A DNA stretch of 64,000 nt from JAEUOS01 sp031423955 (GTDB lineage: Bacteria; Pseudomonadota; Gammaproteobacteria; Burkholderiales; JAEUOS01). The stretch lies in assembly GCA_031423955.1 (NCBI GenBank), contig JANPGJ010000643.1, positions 8,523 through 72,522 on the forward strand, given 5' to 3'. The position numbers and the translations under genes were made by a program. Positions 34,250 through 43,715 of this stretch are shown here, one piece after another. The stretch's first letter is position 1. Each line of letters opens with the position of its first letter. Below the pieces are notes generated by a model. The model saw only the letters and a program-made list of their open reading frames with translations. It did no database searches and was not told where the DNA came from.

Positions 34250-34317
34250 GGACCCGCCGGCCGCTGTGCCGCGTTGCGGCTGCATCGCTCGCGGGGGCGA
34301 ATTTGGTGGGGTCGATA

Positions 34318-34326
34318 TGGCATAAT
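34318..34326 (+). promoter_or_regulatory. Extended -10 promoter upstream of leuC
   Basis: TGGCATAAT (TGn plus a near-consensus CATAAT) is 48 bases before the leuC ATG. No convincing -35 is present at 17 bases. No leader peptide rich in leucine codons was found in the 124-base gap. Confidence 0.4.
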
Positions 34327-34373
34327 CGCGGTCCCTCTCGTGCCACGACTTTCACGAAAATCGCGCCTATCCT

Positions 34374-35795
34374 ATGCCGCAAACGCTCTACGAAAAACTG
34401 TGGGATGCCCACATCGTCCACTCGGAAGAAGACGGGACCGGGCTGTTGTACATCGACCGCCATCTGGTGCATGAAGTCACCAGTCCGCAGGCGTTCGATG
34501 GCTTGCGCGCTGCCGGTCGCCCGGTGTGGCGCACCGATTCGATTGTCTGCACCGCTGACCACAACACGCCGACGACCGACTGGCATCTCGGCCTGGACGG
34601 CATCACCGACACCATCGCGCGCGAGCAGATCGTCGCCCTGGACCGCAACATCAAGGCGTATGGCGCGCTTGCCTATTTCCCGTTTCTTGACAAGCGGCAG
34701 GGCATCGTGCACGTGATCGGACCGGAACAGGGCGCGACGCTGCCCGGCATGACCGTGGTTTGTGGTGATTCGCACACTTCGACCCATGGCGCGTTCGCCT
34801 GTCTGGCGCATGGCATCGGTACCTCTGAAGTCGAGCATGTGATGGCCACCCAGTGCCTGGTCGCCAAGAAAATGAAGTCGATGCAGGTGCGGGTCGAGGG
34901 GAAAATGCCGGCAGGAGTGACGGCCAAGGACATGGCGCTGGCGATCATCGGCAAGATCGGAACCGCTGGCGGAACCGAATGCGCGATCGAGTTCACCGGT
35001 AGTGCCGTACGCGCATTGACGATGGAAGGCCGCATGACCCTGTGCAACATGGCCATCGAGGCCGGCGCACGCGCCGGCCTGGTGGCGTTTGATGAAACCA
35101 CCGCGGCGTATCTGAAGGGCCGGCCGTTTGCACCGAAAGGAGCCGAGTGGGACGTGGCGGTCGAATACTGGAAAACGCTCAAGTCCGATCCTGGCGCGAG
35201 CTTCAGCGCCACTGTTGAAATGCGCGGCGAGGATATACTTCCGCACGTGACCTGGGGCACTTCGCCCGAGATGGTGACCACCATTGATGGTCGGGTTCCC
35301 GATCCGGAGCGCGAAAAAGACAGCGCGCGGCGCAGCGGCATCGAAAACGCCCTGGTCTACATGGGGCTCAAACCGGACATGGCGATCACCGACATTCACC
35401 TGGACAAGGTGTTTATCGGGTCTTGCACCAACTCGCGCATCGAGGATATTCGCCAGGCTGCCTGGGTGGTCAAGCGTCTGGGGCGGCGGATAGCGCCGAA
35501 TATCAAGTTGGCAATGGTGGTTCCGGGGTCGGGGTTGGTCAAGGCGCAGGCCGAGGCAGAAGGATTGCACAAGGTATTCACCGACGCCGGTTTCGAATGG
35601 CGCGAGCCTGGTTGTTCGATGTGTCTGGCGATGAATGCCGACAAACTGCAGCCCGGGGAGCGCTGCGCCTCGACGTCGAACCGCAATTTCGAAGGCCGTC
35701 AGGGCGCGGGCGGCCGCACCCATCTGGTGAGTCCGGCGATGGCGGCTGCCGCCGCCATCGAGGGCAGATTCGCCGACGTCCGCAAACTGACCTGA
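34374..35795 (+). CDS. leuC: 3-isopropylmalate dehydratase large subunit
   Basis: A 473-residue aconitase-family enzyme that, with LeuD, isomerises 2- to 3-isopropylmalate in leucine synthesis. The three [4Fe-4S] ligands are seen: C351 in GSCTNSRIED, and C414 and C417 in EPGCSMCLAMN. CGDSHTSTHGAFACLAHGIGTSEVEHV is the conserved domain-1 block. Length is typical. It is first in leuC-leuD-leuB-asd. In some Burkholderia a small entericidin-like gene separates leuC from leuD; it is absent here and leuD starts 48 bases on. Confidence 0.97.
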   Translation: MPQTLYEKLWDAHIVHSEEDGTGLLYIDRHLVHEVTSPQAFDGLRAAGRPVWRTDSIVCTADHNTPTTDWHLGLDGITDTIAREQIVALDRNIKAYGALAYFPFLDKRQGIVHVIGPEQGATLPGMTVVCGDSHTSTHGAFACLAHGIGTSEVEHVMATQCLVAKKMKSMQVRVEGKMPAGVTAKDMALAIIGKIGTAGGTECAIEFTGSAVRALTMEGRMTLCNMAIEAGARAGLVAFDETTAAYLKGRPFAPKGAEWDVAVEYWKTLKSDPGASFSATVEMRGEDILPHVTWGTSPEMVTTIDGRVPDPEREKDSARRSGIENALVYMGLKPDMAITDIHLDKVFIGSCTNSRIEDIRQAAWVVKRLGRRIAPNIKLAMVVPGSGLVKAQAEAEGLHKVFTDAGFEWREPGCSMCLAMNADKLQPGERCASTSNRNFEGRQGAGGRTHLVSPAMAAAAAIEGRFADVRKLT

Positions 35796-35843
35796 CATCT
35801 TTCGCCGGGCCCGGTCACGGGCGGCGCGCTAGGAACACCGAAC

Positions 35844-36497
35844 ATGGAAAAATTCACTTTGCACAAGGGACTCGCGGCCCCGATGGATCGCGACAATGTC
35901 GATACCGACGCGATCATCCCCAAGCAGTTTCTGAAGTCGATCCATCGCACCGGCTTCGGCGAAAACCTGTTTGATGCGTGGCGCTACAAGGGTATCGGCG
36001 AGCCCGGCATGGACAACTCCAAGCGCGCGCTAAATCCCGACTTTGTCCTTAACCATGCACGCTATCGCGGCGCTTCGATCCTGGTGGCCGGCAAGAACTT
36101 CGGCTGCGGCTCATCGCGCGAGCATGCGCCCTGGGCGCTGCAGCAATACGGATTTCGCGCCGTGATCGCGCCTTCCTTCGCCGATATTTTTTTCAACAAC
36201 TGCTACAAGAATGGCGTGCTGCCGGTGGTGTTGCCGGAGAGCGTGGTGCGGCGCCTGACCGATGCGATCAACGGCTTTGTCGGCTATGAGCTGACGATCG
36301 ACCTCAATGCGCAGGTGGTGGTCGCGGCAGACGGCGAGATCCATGCGTTCGACATCACGCCGCACCGTAAATTTTGCATGACCAACGGATTCGACGATAT
36401 CGGCCTCACGCTTCGCCAGGCCGACAAGATCCGCGCATTCGAGGCGGCTCGCCGCGCACGCCATCCCTATTACTTCAACACCAAGATCGCGTCATGA
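35844..36497 (+). CDS. leuD: 3-isopropylmalate dehydratase small subunit
   Basis: A 217-residue swivel-domain partner of LeuC. It contains MDRDNVDTDAIIPKQFLKSI, then GKNFGCGSSREHAPWAL, the signature loop that contacts the substrate carboxylates. PSFADIFFNNCYKNGVLPV and the C-terminal YYFNTKIAS complete the fold. Its stop overlaps the leuB start as ATGA, implying coupled translation. Confidence 0.97.
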   Translation: MEKFTLHKGLAAPMDRDNVDTDAIIPKQFLKSIHRTGFGENLFDAWRYKGIGEPGMDNSKRALNPDFVLNHARYRGASILVAGKNFGCGSSREHAPWALQQYGFRAVIAPSFADIFFNNCYKNGVLPVVLPESVVRRLTDAINGFVGYELTIDLNAQVVVAADGEIHAFDITPHRKFCMTNGFDDIGLTLRQADKIRAFEAARRARHPYYFNTKIAS

Positions 36498-37561
36498 AAA
36501 TCGCAGTTTTGCCGGGCGACGGCATCGGCACTGAAATCACTACCCAGGCGGTACGTGTCTTGAATGCGCTTGGGCTGCCGCTTACCCTCGAACAGGCGCC
36601 GGTGGGCGGCGCCGCCTATGATGCGCTCGGTGATCCGCTGCCGGAATCGACCCTGAAACTGGCACAGGCGGCCGACGCGATCCTGTTTGGTGCGGTCGGC
36701 GGCTGGCAGTACGACAGCTTGCCGCGCGCCAAGCGGCCGGAGCAGGCGGTACTTGGCCTGCGGCGCAGCCTGAACCTGTTTGCCAACCTGCGGCCATCCA
36801 TCGTTTATCCGGAATTGGTCAATGCTTCAACGCTCAAGCCGGAGGTTGTGTCCGGCCTCGACATCCTGATCGTGCGCGAACTCACCGGCGACGTCTATTT
36901 CGGACAGCCGCGTGGCGTACGGATGGTCGAGGACGGGCCCTTCAAGGGCCAGCGCGAGGGATTCGACACCATGCGTTATGCCGAGGGCGAGATCCGGCGC
37001 ATCATGCATGTGGGCTTCCAGGCTGCGCGCAAGCGAAGCAAGCGCCTGTGCTCGGTTGACAAGTCCAATGTGCTCGAAACCATGCAGTTCTGGAAGGAAA
37101 TCGCCGCCGCAGTCGCCGCGGAATATCCCGACATCGAGTACTCGAGCATGTATGTCGACAACGCGGCGATGCAACTGGTGCGCAATCCGAAGCAGTTCGA
37201 TGTGATCGTCACCGGCAACCTGTTCGGCGACATTCTGTCTGACGAAGCATCCATGCTGACCGGTTCGATCGGCATGCAGCCCTCTGCTTCACTCAACGAA
37301 ACGCGCAAGGGGCTGTACGAGCCGATTCACGGCTCGGCGCCGGACATTGCCGGCAAGAACCTGGCCAATCCGCTGGCCACCATCCTGTCGGCAGCGATGA
37401 TGTTGCGTTACTCGTTGGACCAGGAGGCGGCCGCCGCTCGTATCGAGTCGGCAGTGCGCAAGGTGCTTGGTCAGGGCCTGCGGACGGCGGATATTTTCGA
37501 AGCCGGGACCACCAAGGTCGGCACTATCGAAATGGGCGACGCGGTCTTGAAGGCACTTTAG
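36494..37561 (+). CDS. leuB: 3-isopropylmalate dehydrogenase
   Basis: A 355-residue NAD-dependent oxidative decarboxylase giving 4-methyl-2-oxopentanoate, the last step specific to leucine carbon-skeleton synthesis. Recognised blocks: MKIAVLPGDGIGTEI, RRSLNLFANLRPS, VRELTGDVYFGQPRG, SVDKSNVLET, and DVIVTGNLFGDILSDEAS with the Mg-binding aspartates. GLYEPIHGSAPDIAGKNLANP closes the active site. ATG at 36494 overlaps leuD; a longer in-frame extension back to 36374 is rejected. Confidence 0.97.
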   Translation: MKIAVLPGDGIGTEITTQAVRVLNALGLPLTLEQAPVGGAAYDALGDPLPESTLKLAQAADAILFGAVGGWQYDSLPRAKRPEQAVLGLRRSLNLFANLRPSIVYPELVNASTLKPEVVSGLDILIVRELTGDVYFGQPRGVRMVEDGPFKGQREGFDTMRYAEGEIRRIMHVGFQAARKRSKRLCSVDKSNVLETMQFWKEIAAAVAAEYPDIEYSSMYVDNAAMQLVRNPKQFDVIVTGNLFGDILSDEASMLTGSIGMQPSASLNETRKGLYEPIHGSAPDIAGKNLANPLATILSAAMMLRYSLDQEAAAARIESAVRKVLGQGLRTADIFEAGTTKVGTIEMGDAVLKAL

Positions 37562-37643
37562 AACGGCGTTTCGGTTGTCAGGGTTCAAGGCCGCTGGCGG
37601 CCGGAACCGACAGTGGATTGGCAACCGGAGAGCGAGGCAGGTC

Positions 37644-38759
37644 ATGAAAAAAGTGGGTTTGGTCGGATGGCGCGGCATGGTCGGATCCGTGCTCATGCAG
37701 CGGATGGAGGCGGAGGGCGATTTCGCCCACATCGAGCCGTTTTTCTTTTCCACCTCGGCGGCCGGTAATGACGGCCCGCGAATCGGCGGCAAAGGGACCG
37801 GCCGGCTGCAAGACGCCAACAGCGTTGCAGCGCTCCAGGCAATGGATGTGATCCTCACCTGCCAGGGTGGCGATTGGACCGGCGCAATCCATCCGCAATT
37901 GCGCGCTGCCGGCTGGCGAGGTTTCTGGATCGATGCCGCGTCAACCCTGCGCATGCAGGACGACGCGATCATCATTCTCGATCCGGTCAACCTTCCAGTG
38001 ATCAAGCAGGGCCTGAGCCGGGGCCTGCGCGATTACATCGGCGGCAACTGCACCGTGAGCCTGATGCTGATGGCGCTCGACGGGCTGTTCAAGGCGGACC
38101 TGGTCGAGTGGATGAGTGCCATGACCTACCAGGCGGCGTCCGGTGCGGGTGCTGCGAACATGCGCGAACTGCTGACCCAGATGGGGGCGCTGCGTCAGGC
38201 TGCGGGTGCGATGCTCGATGATCCGGCGTCGGCGATTCTCGATATCGACCGCGCGGTGGCTGGTGCGATGCGCGACCAGGCCTATCCAGTCGACAATTTC
38301 GGCGTGCCGCTGGCCGGCAGCCTGATCGCCTGGATCGACCGCGATCTGGGCAACGGCATGAGCCGCGAGGAATGGAAAGGCGGCGCCGAAGGCAACAAGA
38401 TACTGGGACGCCAGGCCGACCCGATTGCGATCGATGGCTTGTGCGTGCGCGTTGGCGCCATGCGCTGCCATTCGCAGGCCTTGACCATCAAGCTCAAGCG
38501 CGACGTGCCGCTCGACGAAATCGAAGGCATGCTGGGCAGCGCGAACGCGTGGGCGACGGTCATTGCGAACCGCCGTGACGACACCGTTCGCGCGCTGTCG
38601 CCGGCCGCCGTCAACGGCAGTTTAAGCACGCCAGTCGGGCGCCTGCGCAAAATGGCGATGGGACCGGAATACCTCTCCGCCTTCACTGTCGGTGACCAAC
38701 TGTTGTGGGGGGCTGCCGAGCCGCTGCGGCGCATGCTGCGAATCCTGCTTGAAGGCTGA
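37644..38759 (+). CDS. asd: Aspartate-semialdehyde dehydrogenase
   Basis: A 371-residue NADPH enzyme that reduces aspartyl phosphate to the semialdehyde, the branch point to lysine/diaminopimelate, threonine and methionine. The N-terminal cofactor loop is VGLVGWRGMVGSVLMQRM. The catalytic cysteine is C136 in GGNCTVSLMLMAL, and the substrate arginine and histidine regions follow (MRCHSQALTIKLKRD). It is the gammaproteobacterial-type enzyme by length. Start ATG at 37644 after GAGGCAGG. Position after leuB and before fimV is typical of betaproteobacteria. A hairpin terminator lies about 80 bases downstream. Confidence 0.96.
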   Translation: MKKVGLVGWRGMVGSVLMQRMEAEGDFAHIEPFFFSTSAAGNDGPRIGGKGTGRLQDANSVAALQAMDVILTCQGGDWTGAIHPQLRAAGWRGFWIDAASTLRMQDDAIIILDPVNLPVIKQGLSRGLRDYIGGNCTVSLMLMALDGLFKADLVEWMSAMTYQAASGAGAANMRELLTQMGALRQAAGAMLDDPASAILDIDRAVAGAMRDQAYPVDNFGVPLAGSLIAWIDRDLGNGMSREEWKGGAEGNKILGRQADPIAIDGLCVRVGAMRCHSQALTIKLKRDVPLDEIEGMLGSANAWATVIANRRDDTVRALSPAAVNGSLSTPVGRLRKMAMGPEYLSAFTVGDQLLWGAAEPLRRMLRILLEG

Positions 38760-38839
38760 CGCGAATGTTGTTGCGCCATGCTGCGTTGCGCGTTACCAAC
38801 AACCTCGTGCCGGGAGTGGTGCAAGGCACACTTCAAGTC

Positions 38840-38867
38840 AAGGGTTAGCTTGCATCGCTAACCTTTT
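38840..38867 (+). terminator. Putative intrinsic terminator after asd
   Basis: Ten-base-pair stem AAGGGTTAGC / GCTAACCTTT with one G-U pair and a 7-base loop (38840-38866), the 3' arm running into TTTT. It would end the leu-asd transcript and isolate fimV, whose own promoter should lie in the following 165 bases. Confidence 0.6.
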
Positions 38868-39031
38868 GATGTTAACTTCATAATCTGGGGAAAACCGTTA
38901 CCTTAGGCTTTTTGTCCCCTTGCGTCGCATTGTGGAACGATCCATGTGGATCGCGGCCCGAGGGTTTAAGTCTTTGCAAGTCTGTGCTTTGGGCAGCCCA
39001 ATCAAGTCTCGAGGGAGCCGGGGGTTATATT

Positions 39032-42000
39032 GTGAGACAACTCAAACTCAAGAAAATCGTCGTTGCCGCCGCCCTGGCTCTTTCGGCCCTGGCATTGACC
39101 GCGCCGGTTGGTGCCGCCGGCCTCGGCAAGCTGACCGTCACGTCTGCCCTTGGCCAGCCATTGCGTGCCGAGATCGATCTGACCGCGGTCAGTCGGGAAG
39201 AAGCAACCAGCATCAGTTCGCGTCTTGCGTCGCCTGATGCGTTTCGCCAGGCAGGCATCGACTACAACCCGGCGCTGCTTGGCGTCCGGTTCAGCGTAGC
39301 GCGTCGCCCTTCCGGGCAGTTTTTCATCAGCCTCACCTCGAACCAGCCGATCAACGAACCGTTCATTGACTTGCTCGTCGAGTTGAATTGGGCGACCGGA
39401 CGTCTGGTACGCGAATACACTTTCCTGCTCGACCCGGCAGACATGCGGCCGCTGGTGCCGCCGGTTGCAAGTGCGGAGCCGAAGCCGGTCGCGCAGGTCG
39501 AGGCGCCACGCGCCGTTGAGCCGCCGCGTGCGCCGGTGGCGGCAGTGCCACCGGCACCAATGGCCAAGCCGGCGCCTGTGGCCAAGCCGGCGCCTGCGCC
39601 AAAGCCTGAGCGCACGCCAAACGTTGCCGGAAGCTACGAGGTCAAGCGGGGTGATTCCCTGGGCAAGATCGCTCGTCAGGCCAAGCCGGAAGGTGTCAGC
39701 CTCGAACAAATGCTGATGGCGATCCAGCGCAACAATCCGGATGCGTTTGTTGGTGGCAACATCAATCGCCTGAAGAGCGGTGTGATCCTCAACCTGCCTG
39801 GCAAGGACGAAGCCGCAACGCTCGCCCAACCCGATGCGCGGCGCATGGTAGCGGCACAGGCATCCGACTGGCGCTCGTACCAGAACAAGCTTGCCGCTGG
39901 GGTGCAGGCAGCGCCGGCGGCAAAAGCCGAAGCGCCAAGGCAGGCGGCGCAGGGGCGAATTACCGCCAAGGTCGAGGACAAGTCGCAAAAGGGCGATGCC
40001 AAGGACCAGTTGAAACTTTCGAAGGCTGATCCGGCCGCTGCGAAAGACGGCGCCAAGGGCAAGCCGAAGGCCGCCGAGGAGGACAAGATCGCCAAAGAGC
40101 GTGCCCTCAAGGACGCCAAGTCGCGTGAAGCCGAGCTTGAGAAAAACGTCAAGGATTTGCAGAAGTTGGCTGAGGTCAAGAACCAGCAGCTGGCGGATAT
40201 GCAAAAACAGGCGCAAGGGAAAGCGGGTGCAACCGCTGCTCCCCAAGTAGCCCAGGGCCCTGTGGCTGATGCCAGGAAGGCGCCCGAGCCAGCCAAGGCA
40301 GCGCCTGCTCCTGCGCCCGCGGTTTCGACCCCGCCGCCTGCAGCGTCCCCGGCGGCACCGGTGGCCAAGGCCGAGCCGCCAAAAGCGATGGAGCCGCCGA
40401 AGGCGGTGGAAGCGCCGAAAGCGCCAGAGCCGCCGAAAGCTGCAGAACAGGCCAAGGCCGCGGAACCCGTGAAGGGCCCGGATGCCGCCAAGGCGGACGC
40501 TGCGAAGGCGCCGGATTCTGCAAAGCCCGCGGAGCCTGCGAAAGCGCCCGAGCCGGTCGCCACCAGCGAACCGCCCAAGTCCGCAGAACCGCCGAAGGGC
40601 GCCGACGCGGCCAAGCCCGCTGACGCGCCGAAGGTCGCGGATGCCGCCAAGGCGCCGCCGAAGAAGCCGGCAGCGCCGCCGCCCCCGCCGCCGCCCGAGC
40701 CTAGTCTGATGGACGAGTTTCTTGACAATCCTGCATACCTCGCTGCTGGCGGTGGTGTTCTTGCGTTGCTCGGCGGTTATGCTGCCTATGCAGTGCGCCG
40801 CAAACGGAAGGTCGAGAAGTTCGAAAACAGCATCATCACTGGCGGTGACCTCAAGGCCAATTCGGTATTTGGCAATACCGGTGGCCAGAATGTCGACACC
40901 GGCAACAGTTCGTTCCAGAGTGATTTCAGCCAGGTCAGCAGCGGTTCGATCGATGCCGACGAGGTCGATCCGGTCGCCGAAGCCGATGTCTACATGGCTT
41001 ATGGGCGTGACGCGCAAGCCGAAGAAATTCTCAAGGAGGCCCTGCTGAAGGATGCGGGGCGGCACGCGGTGCGTGCCAAGCTGATGGAGATCTACAGTCA
41101 GCGCGCCGATACCGCGTCGTTTGAAAGCCATGCCAAGGAACTGCACGCAGCCACCGGCGGGCAGGGCGAGCATTGGGCGCGCGCAGCCGAGCTTGGTCGC
41201 GCATTGATGCCGGGCAATCCGCTGTTTGGCGCCTCTGACGGCACGTCTTCGCCTGCCGCTGACCCGATGGTCTCCACCGTCACGCTCGGCGCCGGTGCCT
41301 TGGCAGCGACGGCGGCGGCAACCGCGGCTGCGGCGACCAACATGGAATCGACCATGCAAATGGCTGCGTTCCCGGCGACGGAAAAGCCGGTCGCCGATCC
41401 GATGACCAAGACGCTGGCAATGGAGCCGGTGCAATCGACCGCTTCAAACGAGATCGATTTTGACTTTGATGGCGCGACCACCCAGCCACTGGCGGGTACC
41501 GCGCCTGATTTTGATTTTGATGCCGCGCCTTCGTCGCCAGACTCCGACGGTGGAATGAGCCTCGACTTTGACATCGGCGGGCCCGAACCGGCGACTGTGA
41601 AAGTGGCGCCGGCGGTCGTGCCGGCGACCGATTTCGCGCCGGGCGGAACCTTGATCATGCAGTCCAGCGATGTGGTTCCGGATCACTCGATGGACGAAAC
41701 GCAGCCGCTCGCCGACATGCGCCTTCCGGAGCCGCCGTCACCGACGATCGACTTTGATTTCGACCTCGGGGGCGATGCACCGGCAACCGCAGGTGCCGCC
41801 GCAACCGAGGCTGCGGGCAATGTGATGGATTTCGACCTTTCCGGCATCAACCTTGATTTGCCTTCCGGCGACGCAGCCGGTTCCGGTGCCGCCGATGCGC
41901 CGATGGACGACGCAGCGACCAAACTTGATCTGGCGAAGGCCTATCAGGATATGGGCGACAAGGAGGGTGCCAGGGAACTGCTGCAAGAGGTCCTCAAAGA

Positions 42001-42055
42001 GGGAAGCGAAACGCAAAAGGCCGAAGCGAAGAATTTGTTGGCTGCAATCGGATAG
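39032..42055 (+). CDS. fimV: FimV-type peptidoglycan-binding polar assembly protein
   Basis: A 1007-residue inner-membrane hub protein needed for type IV pilus and polar-complex assembly in relatives. Domains: signal peptide (about 1-29); an N-terminal FimV domain beginning GLGKLTVTSALGQPLRAEIDL; a LysM peptidoglycan-binding domain (about 201-257, SYEVKRGDSLGKIARQ); a coiled coil; and a long Pro/Ala/Lys-rich spacer ending in seven prolines. One membrane helix (about 568-590) is followed by a cytoplasmic part with acidic DFDFD repeats and the conserved C-terminal FimV domain (KLDLAKAYQDMGDKEGARELL). The start is GTG 39032, with GGGGG eight bases upstream; earlier in-frame codons lack homology. 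A strong terminator follows. Confidence 0.95.
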   Translation: MRQLKLKKIVVAAALALSALALTAPVGAAGLGKLTVTSALGQPLRAEIDLTAVSREEATSISSRLASPDAFRQAGIDYNPALLGVRFSVARRPSGQFFISLTSNQPINEPFIDLLVELNWATGRLVREYTFLLDPADMRPLVPPVASAEPKPVAQVEAPRAVEPPRAPVAAVPPAPMAKPAPVAKPAPAPKPERTPNVAGSYEVKRGDSLGKIARQAKPEGVSLEQMLMAIQRNNPDAFVGGNINRLKSGVILNLPGKDEAATLAQPDARRMVAAQASDWRSYQNKLAAGVQAAPAAKAEAPRQAAQGRITAKVEDKSQKGDAKDQLKLSKADPAAAKDGAKGKPKAAEEDKIAKERALKDAKSREAELEKNVKDLQKLAEVKNQQLADMQKQAQGKAGATAAPQVAQGPVADARKAPEPAKAAPAPAPAVSTPPPAASPAAPVAKAEPPKAMEPPKAVEAPKAPEPPKAAEQAKAAEPVKGPDAAKADAAKAPDSAKPAEPAKAPEPVATSEPPKSAEPPKGADAAKPADAPKVADAAKAPPKKPAAPPPPPPPEPSLMDEFLDNPAYLAAGGGVLALLGGYAAYAVRRKRKVEKFENSIITGGDLKANSVFGNTGGQNVDTGNSSFQSDFSQVSSGSIDADEVDPVAEADVYMAYGRDAQAEEILKEALLKDAGRHAVRAKLMEIYSQRADTASFESHAKELHAATGGQGEHWARAAELGRALMPGNPLFGASDGTSSPAADPMVSTVTLGAGALAATAAATAAAATNMESTMQMAAFPATEKPVADPMTKTLAMEPVQSTASNEIDFDFDGATTQPLAGTAPDFDFDAAPSSPDSDGGMSLDFDIGGPEPATVKVAPAVVPATDFAPGGTLIMQSSDVVPDHSMDETQPLADMRLPEPPSPTIDFDFDLGGDAPATAGAAATEAAGNVMDFDLSGINLDLPSGDAAGSGAADAPMDDAATKLDLAKAYQDMGDKEGARELLQEVLKEGSETQKAEAKNLLAAIG

Positions 42056-42076
42056 CGCGCAAGCGGCGATGTCGGG

Positions 42077-42106
42077 CGGGCGGCTTGCGGGCCGCCCGTT
42101 TTTTTT
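42077..42106 (+). terminator. Strong intrinsic terminator of fimV
   Basis: An 8-bp GC-rich stem (CGGGCGGC / GCCGCCCG) with a 6-base loop, followed by eight T. It begins 22 bases after the fimV stop and separates fimV from truA. Confidence 0.92.
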
Positions 42107-42239
42107 GGCGGGCAGCCGCGCGTGCGGCTGCATATGGTGCCGGCGCAATCGGAGTCCGGTGCTGTTGCCCAAGCATTCGAAGATTGTGGCCGCCTCGTCG
42201 GCGGCTTGCATTGTTTTCATCCAATGGCCAGGAGGCCGC

Positions 42240-43031
42240 TTGCGCATTGTGCTGGGAATCGAATATGACGGTTCGCCGTTTTGCGGGTGGCAGACGCAGC
42301 CGGCGCGTCCCACTGTGCAGGATGTGGTCGAAACCGCGCTGGCACTGATCGCCGGCCGGTCATCGCGCGTGGTGTGTGCAGGCCGTACCGACACCGGTGT
42401 CCATGCGCTCGGTCAGGTCGTGCATTTCGATACCGACGCCAGCCGGCCGGAAAGCGCATGGGTCAAGGGGGTCAACGCTCATTTGCCACCCAGCGTGTCG
42501 ATTTTGTGGGCGCGACCGGTGGCGGAAGAATTTCACGCCCGATTCAGCGCGCTGGCCAGGCGATACGAATATGTTCTGGTCAATCGCCCGGTGCGGCCTG
42601 CGGTCGGGGCTGCCGGTGTCGGCTGGTTTCCGCTGCCTCTCGACATTGACGCCATGCGTGCAGCCGCCGCCCGACTCCTGGGCACCCATGATTTCAGCAC
42701 TTTCCGGTCTGCCCAGTGCCAGGCCAAATCGCCGGTGCGTGAGTTGCGGGATGTGAGCATCGAGCGCGATGGCGATATCATTCGTTTTCGATTTGAAGCC
42801 AATGCCTTCCTGCATCACATGGTCCGCAATATCGTTGGTTGCCTGGTGTATGTAGGCAAGGGCAAGCACGCCCCGGATTGGACCGGGCATTTGCTGCGCG
42901 CCCGCGATCGTGCCGTCGCGGCACCGACCTTCGCGCCGCACGGTCTTTACCTGGTCGCTGTGGACTACTCTTCGCATTGGGGTTTGCCGATTCCCGCGGC
43001 TCGCCGTCCGTTCTCTTATAGCCCGCCATGA
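42240..43031 (+). CDS. truA: tRNA pseudouridine(38-40) synthase
   Basis: A 263-residue enzyme that isomerises uridines 38-40 in the tRNA anticodon arm. The catalytic aspartate is in CAGRTDTGVHALGQVVHFD; LGTHDFSTFRSAQC and FLHHMVRNIVGCLVYVGKGK are also diagnostic. The start is a TTG at 42240, chosen because AGGAGG ends five bases upstream and the family N-terminus RIVLGIEYDGS follows; GTG at 42249 is the alternative. The stop overlaps the trpF start (ATGA). Confidence 0.95.
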   Translation: MRIVLGIEYDGSPFCGWQTQPARPTVQDVVETALALIAGRSSRVVCAGRTDTGVHALGQVVHFDTDASRPESAWVKGVNAHLPPSVSILWARPVAEEFHARFSALARRYEYVLVNRPVRPAVGAAGVGWFPLPLDIDAMRAAAARLLGTHDFSTFRSAQCQAKSPVRELRDVSIERDGDIIRFRFEANAFLHHMVRNIVGCLVYVGKGKHAPDWTGHLLRARDRAVAAPTFAPHGLYLVAVDYSSHWGLPIPAARRPFSYSPP

Positions 43032-43714
43032 CCATGCGAACCCGGATCAAGATTTGCGGCATGACTCGACCGCAGGATGTGGACGCTGCCGTCGATGCTG
43101 GTGCCGACGCGGTGGGCTTCGTGTTCTATCCGAAGAGCCCGCGCTACGTGACGCCTGAATCGGCGGCCGCGCTCGCGGCACGACTGCCGCCGTTTGTGGC
43201 CGCGGTCGGCCTGTTCGTCAATACCGATGCACCGGCGGTGCGCGCAATCGCAGCCCGGGCGCGACTGCAGCTGTTGCAGTTTCACGGGGATGAAAGCGCC
43301 GATTTTTGCAACGATTTCGACCTGCCGTTCATCAAGGCCGCGCGAGTGCGGCCCGATCTGGATTTGTTAAAATACGCTGGGCAATTCAATGCGGCGCGAG
43401 GCATTCTCCTCGACGCCTTTGTGGAAGGATACGGCGGTGGCGGCGAGGTGTTCGATTGGGCGCTGATTCCAGGAGAAATCGCGGCTCGGGTCGTTTTGTC
43501 TGGTGGGTTGCATGCCGCAAACGTCGGTGCCGGCATTGCTGCGCTTAGACGATTGGGCGCACCTCGGGCTGCGCCGCTGGGTGTCGATGTTTCCAGTGGT
43601 GTCGAGGTCGCCAAGGGCATCAAGGATGCCGCTCTGATCCACGCGTTCGTCGCGGCGGTTCGCGCGGCCGACGAAAACTTGCTGGCTGGCGCAAGCCATC
43701 ACAAAGGCAACTGA
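43028..43714 (+). CDS. trpF: Phosphoribosylanthranilate isomerase
   Basis: A 228-residue TIM-barrel enzyme of tryptophan synthesis (Amadori rearrangement of PRA to CdRP). KICGMTRPQDVDAAVDAGADAVGFVFYPKSPRYV carries the catalytic cysteine C10, and LLQFHGDES and VVLSGGLHAANV are further phosphate- and substrate-binding loops. SSGVEVAKGIKD marks the C-terminal phosphate site. The ATG overlaps truA; a second ATG two codons on is possible. trpB begins two bases after the stop. Confidence 0.95.
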   Translation: MTMRTRIKICGMTRPQDVDAAVDAGADAVGFVFYPKSPRYVTPESAAALAARLPPFVAAVGLFVNTDAPAVRAIAARARLQLLQFHGDESADFCNDFDLPFIKAARVRPDLDLLKYAGQFNAARGILLDAFVEGYGGGGEVFDWALIPGEIAARVVLSGGLHAANVGAGIAALRRLGAPRAAPLGVDVSSGVEVAKGIKDAALIHAFVAAVRAADENLLAGASHHKGN

Positions 43715-43715
43715 C

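Noticed and set aside
39002..41434. An open frame of about 810 codons antisense to fimV
   Set aside because: It mirrors the Pro/Ala/Lys-rich codons of fimV; GC-rich repetitive codons keep the opposite strand open. Its product is low-complexity Arg/Leu/Gly with no known domain.
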